Source: Xylaria sp. FL1777 (lineage: Eukaryota > Ascomycota > Sordariomycetes > Xylariales > Xylariaceae). From it: 64,000 nucleotides of DNA. Made by a program: the position numbers and the translations under genes. This document shows positions 37,840 through 48,844 of this stretch, piece after piece. A model generated the notes under the pieces. The model did no database searches and was not told the DNA's origin. It was given only the letters and a program-made list of their open reading frames with translations. The stretch lies in NCBI GenBank assembly GCA_022578965.1, contig MU400662.1, forward strand, positions 35,870 through 99,869, in the 5' to 3' direction. Position 1 is the stretch's first letter, and every line of letters begins with the position of its first letter.

Positions 37840-38121
37840 TTGTTGTTTTTTGTTGTTTTAAACTTTTATAACTTGTACTTTTTTTTTAAGCTAAAAGATT
37901 TTTTTCTTTTTGTAGCTTTTTTTTCCGTTTTTTTTTTTAGATTAGCATTATTTTTAAAAGTGTTCTTTTTTTTCGTAGTTATAACATTTAACTTTAAACA
38001 TGTTTTAAGGTTATTATTTTTAAACTTTATTAATTTGTTTAAATCTTTATTTAATACTTTTTTAAGTGTTTTTTTTTTTGTTTTTTTTAGTTCTTTTAGT
38101 TTTAAAGTACTAGTTAAATAA
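37840..38121 (-). pseudogene. Lysine-rich gag-region remnant of A2
   Basis: The plus strand here is free of stops and phenylalanine-rich, but that is the mirror of an AAA-rich minus strand. Read in element sense (minus) the frame is also open for about 90 codons, giving a basic protein (LKKVLNKDLNKLIKFKNNN). It lies 1.2-1.5 kb inside the 5' LTR, where gag is expected. The same segment recurs at 40164-40445 in A1. No zinc knuckle was recognised. Confidence 0.5.
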
Positions 38122-39295
38122 TTGTTAATTAATTATAATAGCTATATTAATATACATATTAATTTTTGCTAGTTTATTTATTTTATATAGTTTGTTTTAA
38201 ACTTAGGTTTTAAGTTTACTATAAAATAAATAAAATAGTACAAGCTTAAGCAATCTTAAAATTACTATTAATTGTTTAAATTTTATAGCATAATTTGCTG
38301 CTGCTTTTATTTGTTTTAAGCAATAAAATGCTTTTTTTGCGTGTTTTGCTTTTTAGGTATTTTTAAATAATGTTTTTATTTAATTTTTAAACTTAATGTA
38401 GTTTTTAAAAATCTTTTTTGTTTCCGGCTTAAAGTTAGTTAACTTATTAGCTTTTAGAAAATCTTTTAAAATAAATTAAAACTATTTTAATACTTTTTTT
38501 AACAAAAATTATAAAGTAGTTATTACTTTTTAGTTTTCTTTTATAATAGTAATAAAATGCCATTTTAAATAAAGTTTAACATAAATTAAAAAGGCTTTTA
38601 TATTTATAGATTTATTATAAAGCTTTAAAGCAGTAAGTTTAAAACCTTTAATGTTTAGCATTTTTAACATTATAAATAATCCTAATAGTAAAAGCAGTAA
38701 TAATAATAAAAAGTTAGGTTTTTTATTTTAAATTATTACTTTAAGTATAGCAGTAGTAAAAATAAGTATTAAGTTTGCTAATAGTAATATTAATATTAGT
38801 TATAATATAATTACTTGTTTAAAATTTTAACTTATTATTGCAATAATAATTATTATTGCTGCTTTAATTATTATAGCTAATATTTAAGCTATTTTTTAAG
38901 TTAAAGTAACTAGTTTGCTTTATAGCACTAATGTTAATATTAGTTCTTTTTTACTACTACTGCTTAACTTTTTTTTTTTTACTACTGCTTTTTTTTTAAT
39001 AAAAGTAGCTAGTAAAAGTATTAAAGTTTATTATTTTAGTATGTTATTAGTTTTAAAAGTCTTTAAAATCTTTAAACTTAATTTTTAACTTTTTGTTTTT
39101 AATAATATAACCTAGATTTAGTTTATTAATTATTAAGTAAGGTTTATTTACGTAATGCTATTTAGCATTTTTGTTTTTTGAATATTTTTTAAGTATGCTT
39201 TTAAAAGTCCATTTTATAAACTAACTATTATTTAACTTTTTTATACTAATACTTGTTTTATATACTAGGTTTTACTAATTAAAAAGCTATTAAAG

Positions 39296-39791
39296 TGTAA
39301 TAAACCTATTATATATTAATATAATAAGTTTGCTTTTAGAGTTTTAATTTATAAGTAATAATAAAATCCTTAGCAGTAGTTCAGTAAAGAGGTTTTTAAA
39401 GAACTTTTACTACTATGCATTAATAAAAGTCTTAAAGGATTAAAAGCAATAAGTATATTAATGCTTAGCAGTTATAAAAAAATAAAATTAATAGTTAAAA
39501 AGCTAAAACTAAATAAATAACTAAATATAGAAAATGCTTAACTATATAAACAAAAAAAAGGTAAAAAAAGCAGTGATTTTTTTTAGATCATTATAAGTTT
39601 AATAAGCACTAAATTACCGTAAGCTTAGTAAGCTTTAAATTACTATAAGCTTAGTAAGCCCTAGATTACTATAAGCTTAGTAAGCTAAATAAGTTATTAT
39701 ATAACTTAGCTTTAGTTAGCGTAAAACCTTTAAAGTATATATAAAGGCATTAAGTTGCTTTAAAAGCTACCTTAGTGCTAATTTTATAACA
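39296..39791 (-). repeat. 5' LTR of A2
   Basis: Direct repeat of 32122-32617. In plus reading it starts TGTAATAAACC and ends TTTTATAACA, followed by TSD ATATA. Confidence 0.92.
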
Positions 39792-40163
39792 ATATATATA
39801 ATTATAGTTTTGTTTTTTTAAACATAATTTTTTTTTAAGTTATATTTTTAGCTTTAATAATTTAAAGTTTTTATAGTTTTATAAGTTTGCTAGCTATATT
39901 AATTTATTACTTTTTATTATTTGCTATTTTTAATTAAACTATTTTTTTAAATTATATATTAAACAACTTTAATTGTTTATATAATAAATATATCTTTTTA
40001 TAATTTATTTTAATAATTACAAAACTTTTAAATAATATTTATATGTTTATTTATTTTAACTTATATAAATAAAGCATTTAAGTTTATTTAGTATAATATT
40101 TTTGTTTTAATTTAAAACAGCAATTTTATATTTTTGCTTTAAAAACATATTTTTTAAATTGCT

Positions 40164-40445
40164 TTGTTGTTTTTTATTGTTTTAAACTTTTATAACTTGT
40201 ATTTTTTTTTTAAATTAGAAAATTTTTTCTTTTTTATAGCTTTTTTTTTTGTTTTTTTTCTTAAATTAGCATTATTTTTAAACGCATTTTTTTTTTTTGC
40301 AGTTATAACATTTAACTTTAAATATATTTTAAGGCTATTATTTTTTAACTTTGCTAATTTATTTAAATTTTTGTTTAATACTTTCTTAAGTATTTTTTTT
40401 TTTGTTTTTTCTAGTTTTTTTAGTTTTAAAATACTAGTTAAATAA
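40164..40445 (-). pseudogene. Lysine-rich gag-region remnant of A1
   Basis: Aligned copy of 37840-38121, 2324 bp downstream, with the same length and pattern and further G-to-A and C-to-T changes. The stop-free phenylalanine-rich plus frame is a shadow of the AAA-rich coding strand. Confidence 0.45.
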
Positions 40446-41653
40446 TTATTAATTAATTATAATAGCTTTATTAATATATATATTAATTTTTGCTAGTTTA
40501 TTTATTTTATATAGTTTATTTTAAATTTAAGTTTTAAGTTTATTATAAAATAAATAAAACAATATAAGCTTAAGCAATTTTAAAATTATTATTAATTGCT
40601 TAAATTTTATAGTATAATTTATTGCTACTTTTGTTTATTTTAAGCAATAAAGTGCCTTTTTAATATCTTTTGCTTTTTAAGTGTTTTTAAATAATGCTTT
40701 TATTTAATTTTTAAACTTAACGTAATTTTTAAAAATTTCTTTTGTTTTTAGCTTAAAATTAATTAACTTATTAGCTTTTAAAAAATCTTTTAAAATAAAT
40801 TAAAACTATTTTAGTATTTTTCTTAATAAAAATTATAAAATAGTTATTACTTTTTGATCTTTTTTTATAATAATAATAAAATGCTATTTTAAATAAAGTT
40901 TAGCATAAATTAAAAAAGCTTTTATATTTATAAATTTATTATAAAGCTTTAAAGCAATAAGTTTAAAACTTTTAATGTTTAATATTTTTAATATTATAAA
41001 AAATCCTAATAATAAAAACAGCAATAATAATAAAAAATTAAGTTTTTTATTTTAAATTATTACTTTAAATATAGCAGTAATAAAAATAAGCGTTAAGTTT
41101 GCTAATAATAATATAAAAGTTAATTATAATATAATTACTTATTTAAAGCTTTAATTTATTATTATTATAACAGTTATTATTATTGCTTTAATTATTATAA
41201 CTAATGTTTATACTAGTTTAAAAATTATAATACTTAATATTTAAGCTGTTTTTTAAGTTAAAATAACTAGTTTACTTTATAGCATTAATATTAACGTTAG
41301 TTTTTCTTTATTACTACTATTTAATTTCTTTTTTTTTATTATTGCTTTTTTTTTAATAAAAGTAATTAATAAAAATACTAAAGTTTATTATTTTAATATA
41401 TTATTAATTTTAAAAATCTTTAAAATTCTTAAACTTAATTTTTAACTTTTTATTTTTAATAATATAACTTAAATTTAATTTATTAATTATTAAATAAAGT
41501 TTACTTATATAATGCTAGTTAGTATTTTTATTTTTTAAATATTTTTTAAGTATATTTTTAAAAGTTTATTTTATAAATTAACTATTATTTAACTTTTTTA
41601 TACTAATATTTGCTTTTATATACTAAGTTTTATTAATTAAAAAGCTATTAAAA

Positions 41654-42144
41654 TATAATAAATTTATTATATATTAATATAATAAGTTTGCTTTTAAAGT
41701 CTTAATTTGCAAGTAATAATAAAATTTTTAGCAGTAATTCATTAAAGAAGTTTTTAAAAAACTTTTATTACTATGTATTAATAAAAGTCTTAAAAAATTA
41801 AAAGTAATAAATATATTAATACTTAGTAGTTATAAAAAAATTAATAGCTAAAAAGCTAAAACTAAATAAATAACTAAATATAGAAAATGCTTAACTATAT
41901 AAACAAAAAAAAAGTAAAAAAAATAAAAACTTTCCTTAAATTACTATAAGTTTAATAAGCACTAAATTACTATAAGCCTAGTAAGCTTTAAATTACTGTA
42001 AGCTTAGTAAGCCTTAGATTATTGTAAGCTTAATAAACCAAGTAAATTATTACATAACTTAGCTTTAATTAGCATAAAACCTTTAAAGTATATATAAAAG
42101 CATTAAGTTGTTTTAAAGGCTACTTTAGTGCTAATTTTATAATA
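41654..42144 (-). repeat. 5' LTR of A1
   Basis: The most eroded of the long LTR copies; the terminal TGTAAT reads TATAAT. It is followed by ATATA (42145-42149) and then family B sequence matching 13041 onward, so A1 sits inside a B element. Confidence 0.88.
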
Positions 42145-43415
42145 ATATATATAAATTTAACTGCTAATTATAAAGAGTTTTTTTTTAAAAACTAAAGGCT
42201 TTTTAAAAATAACTTTAAAAAAAAGCTAGTAATTATTAAAAGTTTAAAGTATAAAAAATATTTAGTTTGCTAGCTTTTTTTATAAATTAAAAAGCTAAAT
42301 ATAAAAAATATTTAGCTAAAAAACATACTGCTTTTTTTAGTTAATGTTTTTTTAAAGTTTGTTTTAAAATTTTATTTTATATAAAAAAAAGTAACTTTTA
42401 TAAAAAGTTTATTCTTTAAAAACTTAAAAAAAAAAAAAATAATACTAAAAAAGCACTTTAGTTATACGTTTTTTAAAAATAGCAAAACTTGCTAAAACTT
42501 ATTTTTAAACTTAATTTAACAAATATAAAAAAAAGCAATATACTTAATATATAAAAAATATTATAATAAAAAAGCATTAAAATATTAATAGTTTATACTA
42601 TATATAATTTTAATAAAAATCTTTTATATTTTTAATTTATTGCTTAATAAAAAAGCACTTAATTTTTAAAAAAAAGCTTTTATAGCATATTTTATTACGT
42701 AAAACTGCTTAATAAACATAAATAAAACGCTATTTTATATGCTTAAGCTAAAAAGCAAATATTTAAAGGCATTTTTATAAGCTATAAACTAAATATTAAA
42801 ATTTATAGCTATAAAAAGTTTTATAATATTAATATAATACTTATTTAAAATTAAAAAACATTATAATAATAATAATTTTTGCTTTAATAAGTTTAATATT
42901 ATATTTATAAAAAATCTAATAGTTTTAGCAATAAAGCTAAAATTATATAAAAAATAAAAACCTATAATATAAAAACTAAATATTTAGTAGTTATTATTTA
43001 TAAAATCTTTAAAAAAACTGCTATTAAAAAAAGCTTTAAATAATTATTAAAAAAATAATAACTTAAAACATTTTAATAAACTAAAGCTTTATAATAAACA
43101 AAAACTAGCTTAATGTTTTTTATTAAGTAAAGTTTTAAATATAATATATAAAAACAATAAATAGTAATAACTAAAAACCTTTTTTTTAAAACAATAAATA
43201 GCTATTAAAAAAACTTACTAATATAAACAAAAATATATAACTTATTAAAAAAAGCTTATTATTTTTAGCTATTATAAAAACTTTTATAAAATAAGTATAA
43301 CAAAATAAAAAGCTAAAGCTATTTATATTACAAACGTTTTTATAAAGCTAAACGCTAAAAAATAACTAAATAAGCGCAAAATAAAAGCTTTATTAAATAT
43401 ATTACTTTAGCTATA

Positions 43416-44237
43416 ACGTCATTCATATGCGAGTGGACCATTCAAGCGAGTGGACCACTTTCCAGGATGTATTTCCCCATATAAAAATATATAGAGAATA
43501 CATGCCCCATATTAAATAACTCAACTAATATAGAAGCTAAAAATATGAAAAAATAAGTTTTGGAATCCTCATTTAATAAGGAATCCAAATATGATTTTTC
43601 TCTATTTATAGCATTTCTACCTATAAAGATATATTCAAAAAGAAGAACAGTAAAAATATTAAAAAAAAATACCCTTGTCATTATATAAAGCGTAAGGCGA
43701 TTTTGTTATTTAAATATTAAAAAAATAGGAAAAATTATATTTAGAATTATCAACTAGGAAATTTCCAAAGAATTAAAGAGGTTAATTGTTCCGATTTTTC
43801 CTTAATTAAATAACAAGGGTATAACTTTTTGTAATAAAATATTAATGTACTGTTTTTTATACCCTAGCTATTTAATTAAAACAAAGCCTAAAAATAAAGA
43901 TCTTGTAAAATTAGAATAATAATTAATTAACCTGTTTAAAACTTATTTTCTTTTATTTTTTTCTATTTTTTTAATTAATATGCACTAAGTTTTATATTTT
44001 TACAAGGGTATTTTAATAGCTATTTCTTTATTACGTTATATCTTAACTAATAAAAATGTTATAAATATAAAAAAATCATATTTAGATTCCTTATTAAGTA
44101 AGAGTTCTAAAACGTATTTTTTTATATTTTTAACATTTATATTAGTGGAGTTATTTAATATGGGGAATGTATTCTCCATATATTTTTATATGGGGAAATA
44201 CATCCTGGAAAGTGGTCCACTCGCATGTGAATAACGT
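43416..44237. mobile_element. Pogo/Fot-like TIR element (MITE), 822 bp, hardly RIPped
   Basis: TA is duplicated at both ends (43414-43415 and 44238-44239). Removing the element restores the GCTATATATAAAT of the empty site at 14300-14312. The ends are inverted: ACGTCATTCATATGCGAGTG on the left and ACGTTATTCACATGCGAGTG on the right (reverse strand). Similarity extends inward for about 260 bp on each side. The left arm has an extra tandem copy of GCGAGTGGACCA. TA targets and ACGT-type termini suit the Tc1/mariner-pogo superfamily. GpG, CpC and TpC are frequent (CCAGG, CCCC, GGGG), unlike all the surroundings, so it arrived recently or escaped RIP. There is no transposase; it depends on another element. 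Confidence 0.85.
43442..43681 (-). CDS. Small ORF in the left arm of the TIR element (79 aa)
   Basis: ATG 43681 to the stop at 43442. It is hydrophobic, with Phe/Ile/Leu-rich stretches at about residues 4-20 and 44-70 that could span a membrane, and ends KYILESGPLA. The right arm, read on the plus strand (about 44061-44231), gives a closely similar peptide in the matching frame (KSYLDSLL...VELFNMG...MGKYILESGPLA), so both arms carry the frame. No start context or family is recognised. It may simply be open because the arm is not RIPped; coding is unproved. Confidence 0.25.
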   Translation of the reverse strand: MTRVFFFNIFTVLLFEYIFIGRNAINREKSYLDSLLNEDSKTYFFIFLASILVELFNMGHVFSIYFYMGKYILESGPLA

Positions 44238-45426
44238 TATATAAATTAAAAAGCTAAAACTTTAAAAATAAGTATTAAACTTAAGTATAGCTAATTTATA
44301 AAAAATTTTCTTATAAACTAGCAAAATATAAAATAAGCTATAATAATTACTAAAACTTTTTAAATAAAGTATTTTATAATAAAATACTGCTTAAATAATT
44401 ATTAAATTACTATTTTTATTAATATTGTTTTAAAAGTAATATATATTTTAAATTTTAAGTATATTATTAATAAAAATAACAAACAAGTTTTTTAAAAGTT
44501 GCAAAAATATTAAATAATAAAATATTTTAATATAAAAGTTATATTAAGCTATTTTATATTTTTTTGCTTTTATTAATATAATAACTATATATATAAATTT
44601 ATTAAAGCTTTATATTTATATTGCATGTTTTATAACTTAATAAGCTAGTATTTAAAAAAAAGTATTAATAATTAAAAAAGTTATAAATAGCTTATTTATT
44701 TTTTAAAAAAAAGCTTTAAAAAGTACTTTAGCTTTAAGTTATAAAAAAATGTATATTTATTACTTATAATAAGCGCTAAGCTTTATTAACTCTTATAAGC
44801 ACTAAAAGTAATACCTTTTAGATTTAATAAGCTAGCTTTTATATTATTAAGCACTAAAAATATATAAAGCAAAGAAAAAACGCTAAAAAAAAATTAAAAG
44901 TTAATTGTTTTGTTTTTTTAATGCTTTTTATTTTAAAGCACAAAAAAAGTTCTTAGCAAAAAAAACTAATAATTATACTAAAGAAATTTTATTATAAGTA
45001 ATATAAAAACGTTTTAGCAATATAAAGTTATTTTGCTACAAATATCTTTATAAATATTTTTTTTTTTAAATATAATAAGTTAAATATAAAACCTAGCTAA
45101 GCTTAATAATTTAAAAAAAAAAAATATAGACTTTTTATAAGCACTTATATAAAAAAAACGCTAAGCATTCTTAAAAGCCTTTACTTATATATTTAAATAT
45201 ATAAAAAAGCTAAAACTAGTTTTAATAAAGCTATAATGCTTTTATAAGCGCTAAAGCTTAAGCTACTTTTAAACGTAGCAAAAGAAATAAAAAAAAACTT
45301 ATAAAATTAAATAAGCAAAAAAAAATAATATTAACTTTGTTTAAAAAACGCTAATAAAAGTAAAAAACTTTATAATTATAAGTATTAAAATAAACTAAAA
45401 GCAGCTATATTTTAATAAAAAAAGAT

Positions 45427-45730
45427 TAAAGTAAAATAAAATAGCTAAATAAGCTAACTAGCTAAATAAAATAAGTTTAAGCTAAGTTATATAATAAAAA
45501 TATAAGTATAAATATTATGCTAAACTTTATAATATAAACTTAACTATTATATATAACATTATAAAAATTAATTATAGTTGCTTTATTTATATTGTTAAAT
45601 AGCCTTTTAATTAATTGTTTATTTTCTTAATTTATATATGGCTTAATTACTTAAATATATAAGTTATGACTTATTCTTTTGCAATTAAAGTATTATAGTA
45701 AATTTTGCGTAATTATATTGCTTTATTTTA
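45427..45730 (+). repeat. 3' LTR of B3
   Basis: This 304-bp B-family LTR is more eroded than the others (TATGCTAAACTTTATAATAT in the middle). Its last bases were copied into the TSD of the SINE beside it. Confidence 0.88.
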
Positions 45731-45739
45731 ATATATATA

Positions 45740-46474
45740 ATTAATTTATATTACTTAAACAAACGGCCTATTAGCTATACTAGTAGCTATTTAGTAAAAC
45801 TTTATATAAGTAAAAACCTTTTTTAAAGCAAAAACTATTTGTATATGCAAAGTATGCAACGGTTTTGCTACAAATCTTATTAATTTGCCGTTTTTTTTAC
45901 ATAATACTTCGCTTTAAATCTTGTACGCTAAGTTAGCAGCGCTTTTGCTTCGCAATGCAAAAGTAAAAAAATCAGCGCGCTAATAAGAAAGTTTTTTGTT
46001 AATTAGTAGTAAAGGCGTCCTTTTGCTAGCCCTAAGTTCTGCAAGCCGTAAACAATACGGTATTAAGTAAATTTTAAGCATTACATAGCGCTATATTTTT
46101 TGTAAATTGCTTAGCGCTAAGCAGTAAGCTTTAAGTTTTAATTACGCTAAAAATATAGGCTGTTTACTATATAAAAAAACTAATACTTATGTAGCATTAG
46201 TAGCAAAAGCTAAAGCTGCTTGTTTTTATAGTAACTAGTATACTAAGTTAATTACTTATATTACTGCACTAGCAAAAAAACAAAGTCCTTAAACTTTTAG
46301 CTTAACTATTTAACTTTTAATTTTTATGCCTTTAGTATAGCAAGCATGCAGTTCGAACTAAGCTAAAAGCAAACCGACTTTTTGCTCTAAAGCAAAGCAA
46401 CTATAAACCAGGCAGAACTTAAACCTATAACTTTAAAAAAAGTAACTAAACGTATGCTATTGCGCCACTAGGCC
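45740..46474 (-). mobile_element. tRNA-headed SINE-like element, copy 1 (735 bp)
   Basis: Flanked by TTTTAATATATATA at 45726-45739 and 46475-46488 (14-bp TSD overlapping the end of the B3 LTR). It is the same length as copy 2 and similar throughout. On the minus strand the head reads GGCCTAGTGGCGCAATAGCA, a polymerase III A box, with a B-box-like TATAGGTTTAAGTTCTG about 40 bp further. The body (about 650 bp) has no coding potential. Copy 2 is better preserved. Confidence 0.82.
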
Positions 46475-46488
46475 TTTTAATATATATA

Positions 46489-46625
46489 TAAAATATTCTT
46501 TTTATACTTATTTTATAAAAGTTTTCTTTTTTTTTTAAGCTTTAGTTTTATTAAATATTTATTATAAAACTAAAAATATATTAATTATTATATTTAATCT
46601 TTAATGCTTTATATTTTTTATAACA
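46489..46625 (+). repeat. 137-bp LTR-like direct repeat, left copy
   Basis: Matches 50599-50736. The copies compare as TGGGATATT (right) and TAAAATATT (left) at the start, and TTTTATAATA and TTTTATAACA at the end, consistent with TG...CA termini. They could be short LTRs of a small element, but outer TSDs do not match (ATATA left, ATTTT right), so boundaries are uncertain. Confidence 0.5.
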
Positions 46626-48351
46626 CTTTTAATGCTTTATATTTATTATAACATTAATAAATTTAAAATATATTATAATAACTTATAAACTATTATAAGT
46701 TATTATTATAATAATATAAATAAATTATAAAGCTTTAAAAAAATAATATTACTTAATAAATATAATAATAATAACTTATTTTTAGCTTATAATAAAAATA
46801 GCTATTTAATAAAAAGCTTATAATATATTAGTAAACATATATTTAAAAAAAATAAACAAAAATTAAAAATATTAAAATTTAAGCATACGTTATAACTTAT
46901 ATAAGTTTTAAAGCAAATATATAAAAAAAGCCAAAGGTTTTTTACTAATTAAATATATTTATAGTTTATAAAAGCTATAATATGCAATAAAACAAAACAT
47001 TTAATTTTTCCGTAGTTAAAATAGTTTTTTTTATTAAAGCTATAACTATTTATAAAACTAAAGAAAGAATTTATACTAGTTTTAAACTTTTTTTTTATAA
47101 ACGTTAAATTAATAGCAAGTTTAATAGCTTAAATATAATATTATATGCTATTAATAATACTTGTTTAAGCTTTATAATTAAACATATTACTAAAAAATAA
47201 TATAACTAAAATATTTATACTATTACTAAAAATAAAAGCATTTATAGCTTAAAAAACTACTATAATAATAAAAATATTAATAATTATTTTAATAAAAATG
47301 CAGCTAAAAGTAATAACGTTTTTATTATTTTTTTAAAGCATTAGTATTATAGCTATAACTTTAGCTTTTTTTGTAATAAAACTTTTATTAAAAGTTTTAA
47401 CGTTATTATTTAAGCTATTACTTTTATTATTATTAAAAAAGTTTAATAAAGCAAAAATAGCTAATATAATATACTTATAGCTTTATGTTTTAATATTAAA
47501 TGTTTAGTTATTAAAACTTACACTTTGTTTAAAACTAATGCTGTTTTTTTTATGCTAAAAATATATAAACTGCAGTAAAAATTCTAGTTATGCTAATTAT
47601 TAAAACTTATGCTTTATTTAGAACTAACGCTACGTTTTTTACTTTAAAAATATAAAAGCTGCAATAAAACAGCATAAAGCAAATTAAAAATAAAGGCATT
47701 TTAGGTTAATAATAGAAATTTTGCTGCTATTAGCTTACGTTTAATATAATTTTGCTTTAAAAATTAATAAGCAGCTTTTTAGCAATACTTATTTATACCT
47801 TAATAAATTAAATATTAATGCAAAAATATTAAAAATGTTTATTTTTAAAATAAAGTTAAATTATAAAAAAATAGCTATTAAATTATAGTTATAAATAAAA
47901 GCTAAATATTATTAATTTTTAAGTTCTTTTAAGAAATATTAAAAAAAAAACTTATTTTTATATAATAAATATTAAACTGTTTTTTTATAACTAAGCTTTT
48001 TTTATTTTACTGCAACCTTAGTTTTTAATAAAAAATAATGCTATATATAAAACCTGTTATAAAGGTTAACCTTTTTAATATTACTTTAATAAAAACTTTA
48101 AAAGCGTTATATTTTTACTTTTTAAACCTTTATATTATTTATATGTTTTTTAAAACAATTATTTATATTTATAAAACTTATTATAAAACTTTTAAGTAAA
48201 GCTAAATATATTTATTATATTTTTAGCTTACTTATTATTTACTTATAGCTAATTTTTTTATATAAGCTTAAATAGTTATATTAATTATTGCTTGCTTTTA
48301 TATATTTAAATATATTTTTATTTTTGCTTTTTTTTTTTTTTAGCTATTATA
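46626..48351. other. No gene recognised; eroded repeat interior
   Basis: This A+T-rich sequence lies between the 137-bp repeat and the solo LTR. No frame, known motif or second copy is visible in the window. The stretch 47380-47460 (repeated TTATTATTATT and AAAAG) is low complexity. Confidence 0.4.
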
Positions 48352-48844
48352 TGTTACAAAATTAGCACTAGGGTGGCCTTTAGAGCAACCTAGTGCCTTT
48401 ATACATACTTCGGAGGTTTTATGCTAACAAAAGCTAAGTTACGTAATAACTCACTTAGCTTACTAAGCTTACGGTGATTTAAGGCTTACTAAGCTTACGG
48501 TAATCTAAAGCTTACTAAGCTTACAGTAATTTAGTGCTTATTAAACTTATGGTAATCTAAGGGAAAAGTCTTTACTTTTTTTACTTTTTTTTTGTTTATA
48601 TAATTATGCATTTCTTGTATTTAGTTATTTACTTAGTTTTAGCTCTTTAGCTATTAATTTCTTTATAACTGCTAAGCACTAATATATTTATTACTTTTGA
48701 TTTCTTAAGACCTTTATTAATGCACAATGGTAAAAGTTCCTTAAAAACCTTTTTAACGGACTACTGCTAAAGATCTTATTATTATCTGCAAATTAAAACC
48801 CCAAGGGCAAACCTGTTATATTAATATATAATAGGTCTGTTATA
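48352..48844 (+). repeat. Solo LTR of family A, best preserved copy
   Basis: 493 bp from TGTTACAAAATTAGCAC to GGTCTGTTATA, flanked by TTATA on both sides (48347-48351 and 48845-48849). No interior is present, so this is a solo LTR left by LTR-LTR recombination. In pol sense it reads on the plus strand, opposite to A1 and A2. It retains most C and G and shows the parts clearly: a hairpin near the start (GCACTAGGGT ... AACCTAGTGC, 48365-48398), four 26-bp units (48458-48559) and a near-palindrome at the end. Confidence 0.92.
48458..48559 (+). repeat. 26-bp tandem repeats within the LTR (four units)
   Basis: Units start near 48458, 48484, 48510 and 48536, each with GCTTACTAAGCTTACGGTAA or a close variant. 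The same four-unit block is in the LTRs of A1 and A2. It could be a set of protein-binding or promoter elements; no function is shown. Confidence 0.85.

Larger units (their letters stand above)
32122..39791 (-). mobile_element. Complete chromodomain Ty3/gypsy element 'A2', 7.7 kb
   Basis: LTRs at 32122-32617 and 39296-39791 are direct repeats of about 496 bp, with ATATA on both outer sides (32117-32121 and 39792-39796). Orientation is minus: RT and chromodomain read on the minus strand, and the purine tract AAAAAAAAAGAAA abuts the left (3') LTR on that strand. Minus-strand order from the right is LTR, lysine-rich gag region, RT, integrase, chromodomain, then LTR. An extra ORF on the plus strand fills the space between the end of pol and the 3' LTR. 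A2 inserted at the junction of X and A1. All coding regions are RIPped. Confidence 0.92.
39797..42144 (-). mobile_element. Chromodomain gypsy element 'A1', 5' part (gag region plus LTR)
   Basis: This resumes A1 at ATAATTATAGTTTTGT, the sequence at which 19109-24028 stops, and runs parallel to 37490-39791 of A2. It holds the gag region (the counterpart of the A2 Lys-rich segment at 40164-40445) and the 5' LTR (41654-42144). The side-by-side similarity with A2 mimics a 2.3-kb tandem duplication but is the edge of the older host element. Confidence 0.85.
42145..45730 (+). mobile_element. Family B element 'B3', 3' end
   Basis: 42154-45426 matches 13041-15494 of B+ in the same order and orientation, including the unidentified 3' ORF (all frames now broken), and ends in a B LTR. 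It is interrupted once, by the TIR element at 43416-44237. The rest of B3 lies on the far side of A1, left of this window. After the LTR comes ATATA. Confidence 0.88.

Noticed and set aside
37840..38121. Phe-rich 93-codon plus-strand ORF, and its twin at 40164-40445
   Set aside because: Both mirror an AAA-rich minus strand in the gag region of family A; the element reads on the minus strand.
37480..42144. A 2.3-kb tandem duplication ending in an LTR
   Set aside because: A2 is complete with its own ATATA TSD and ends at 39791; the second unit is the resumed host element A1. Nesting explains the repetition without duplication.
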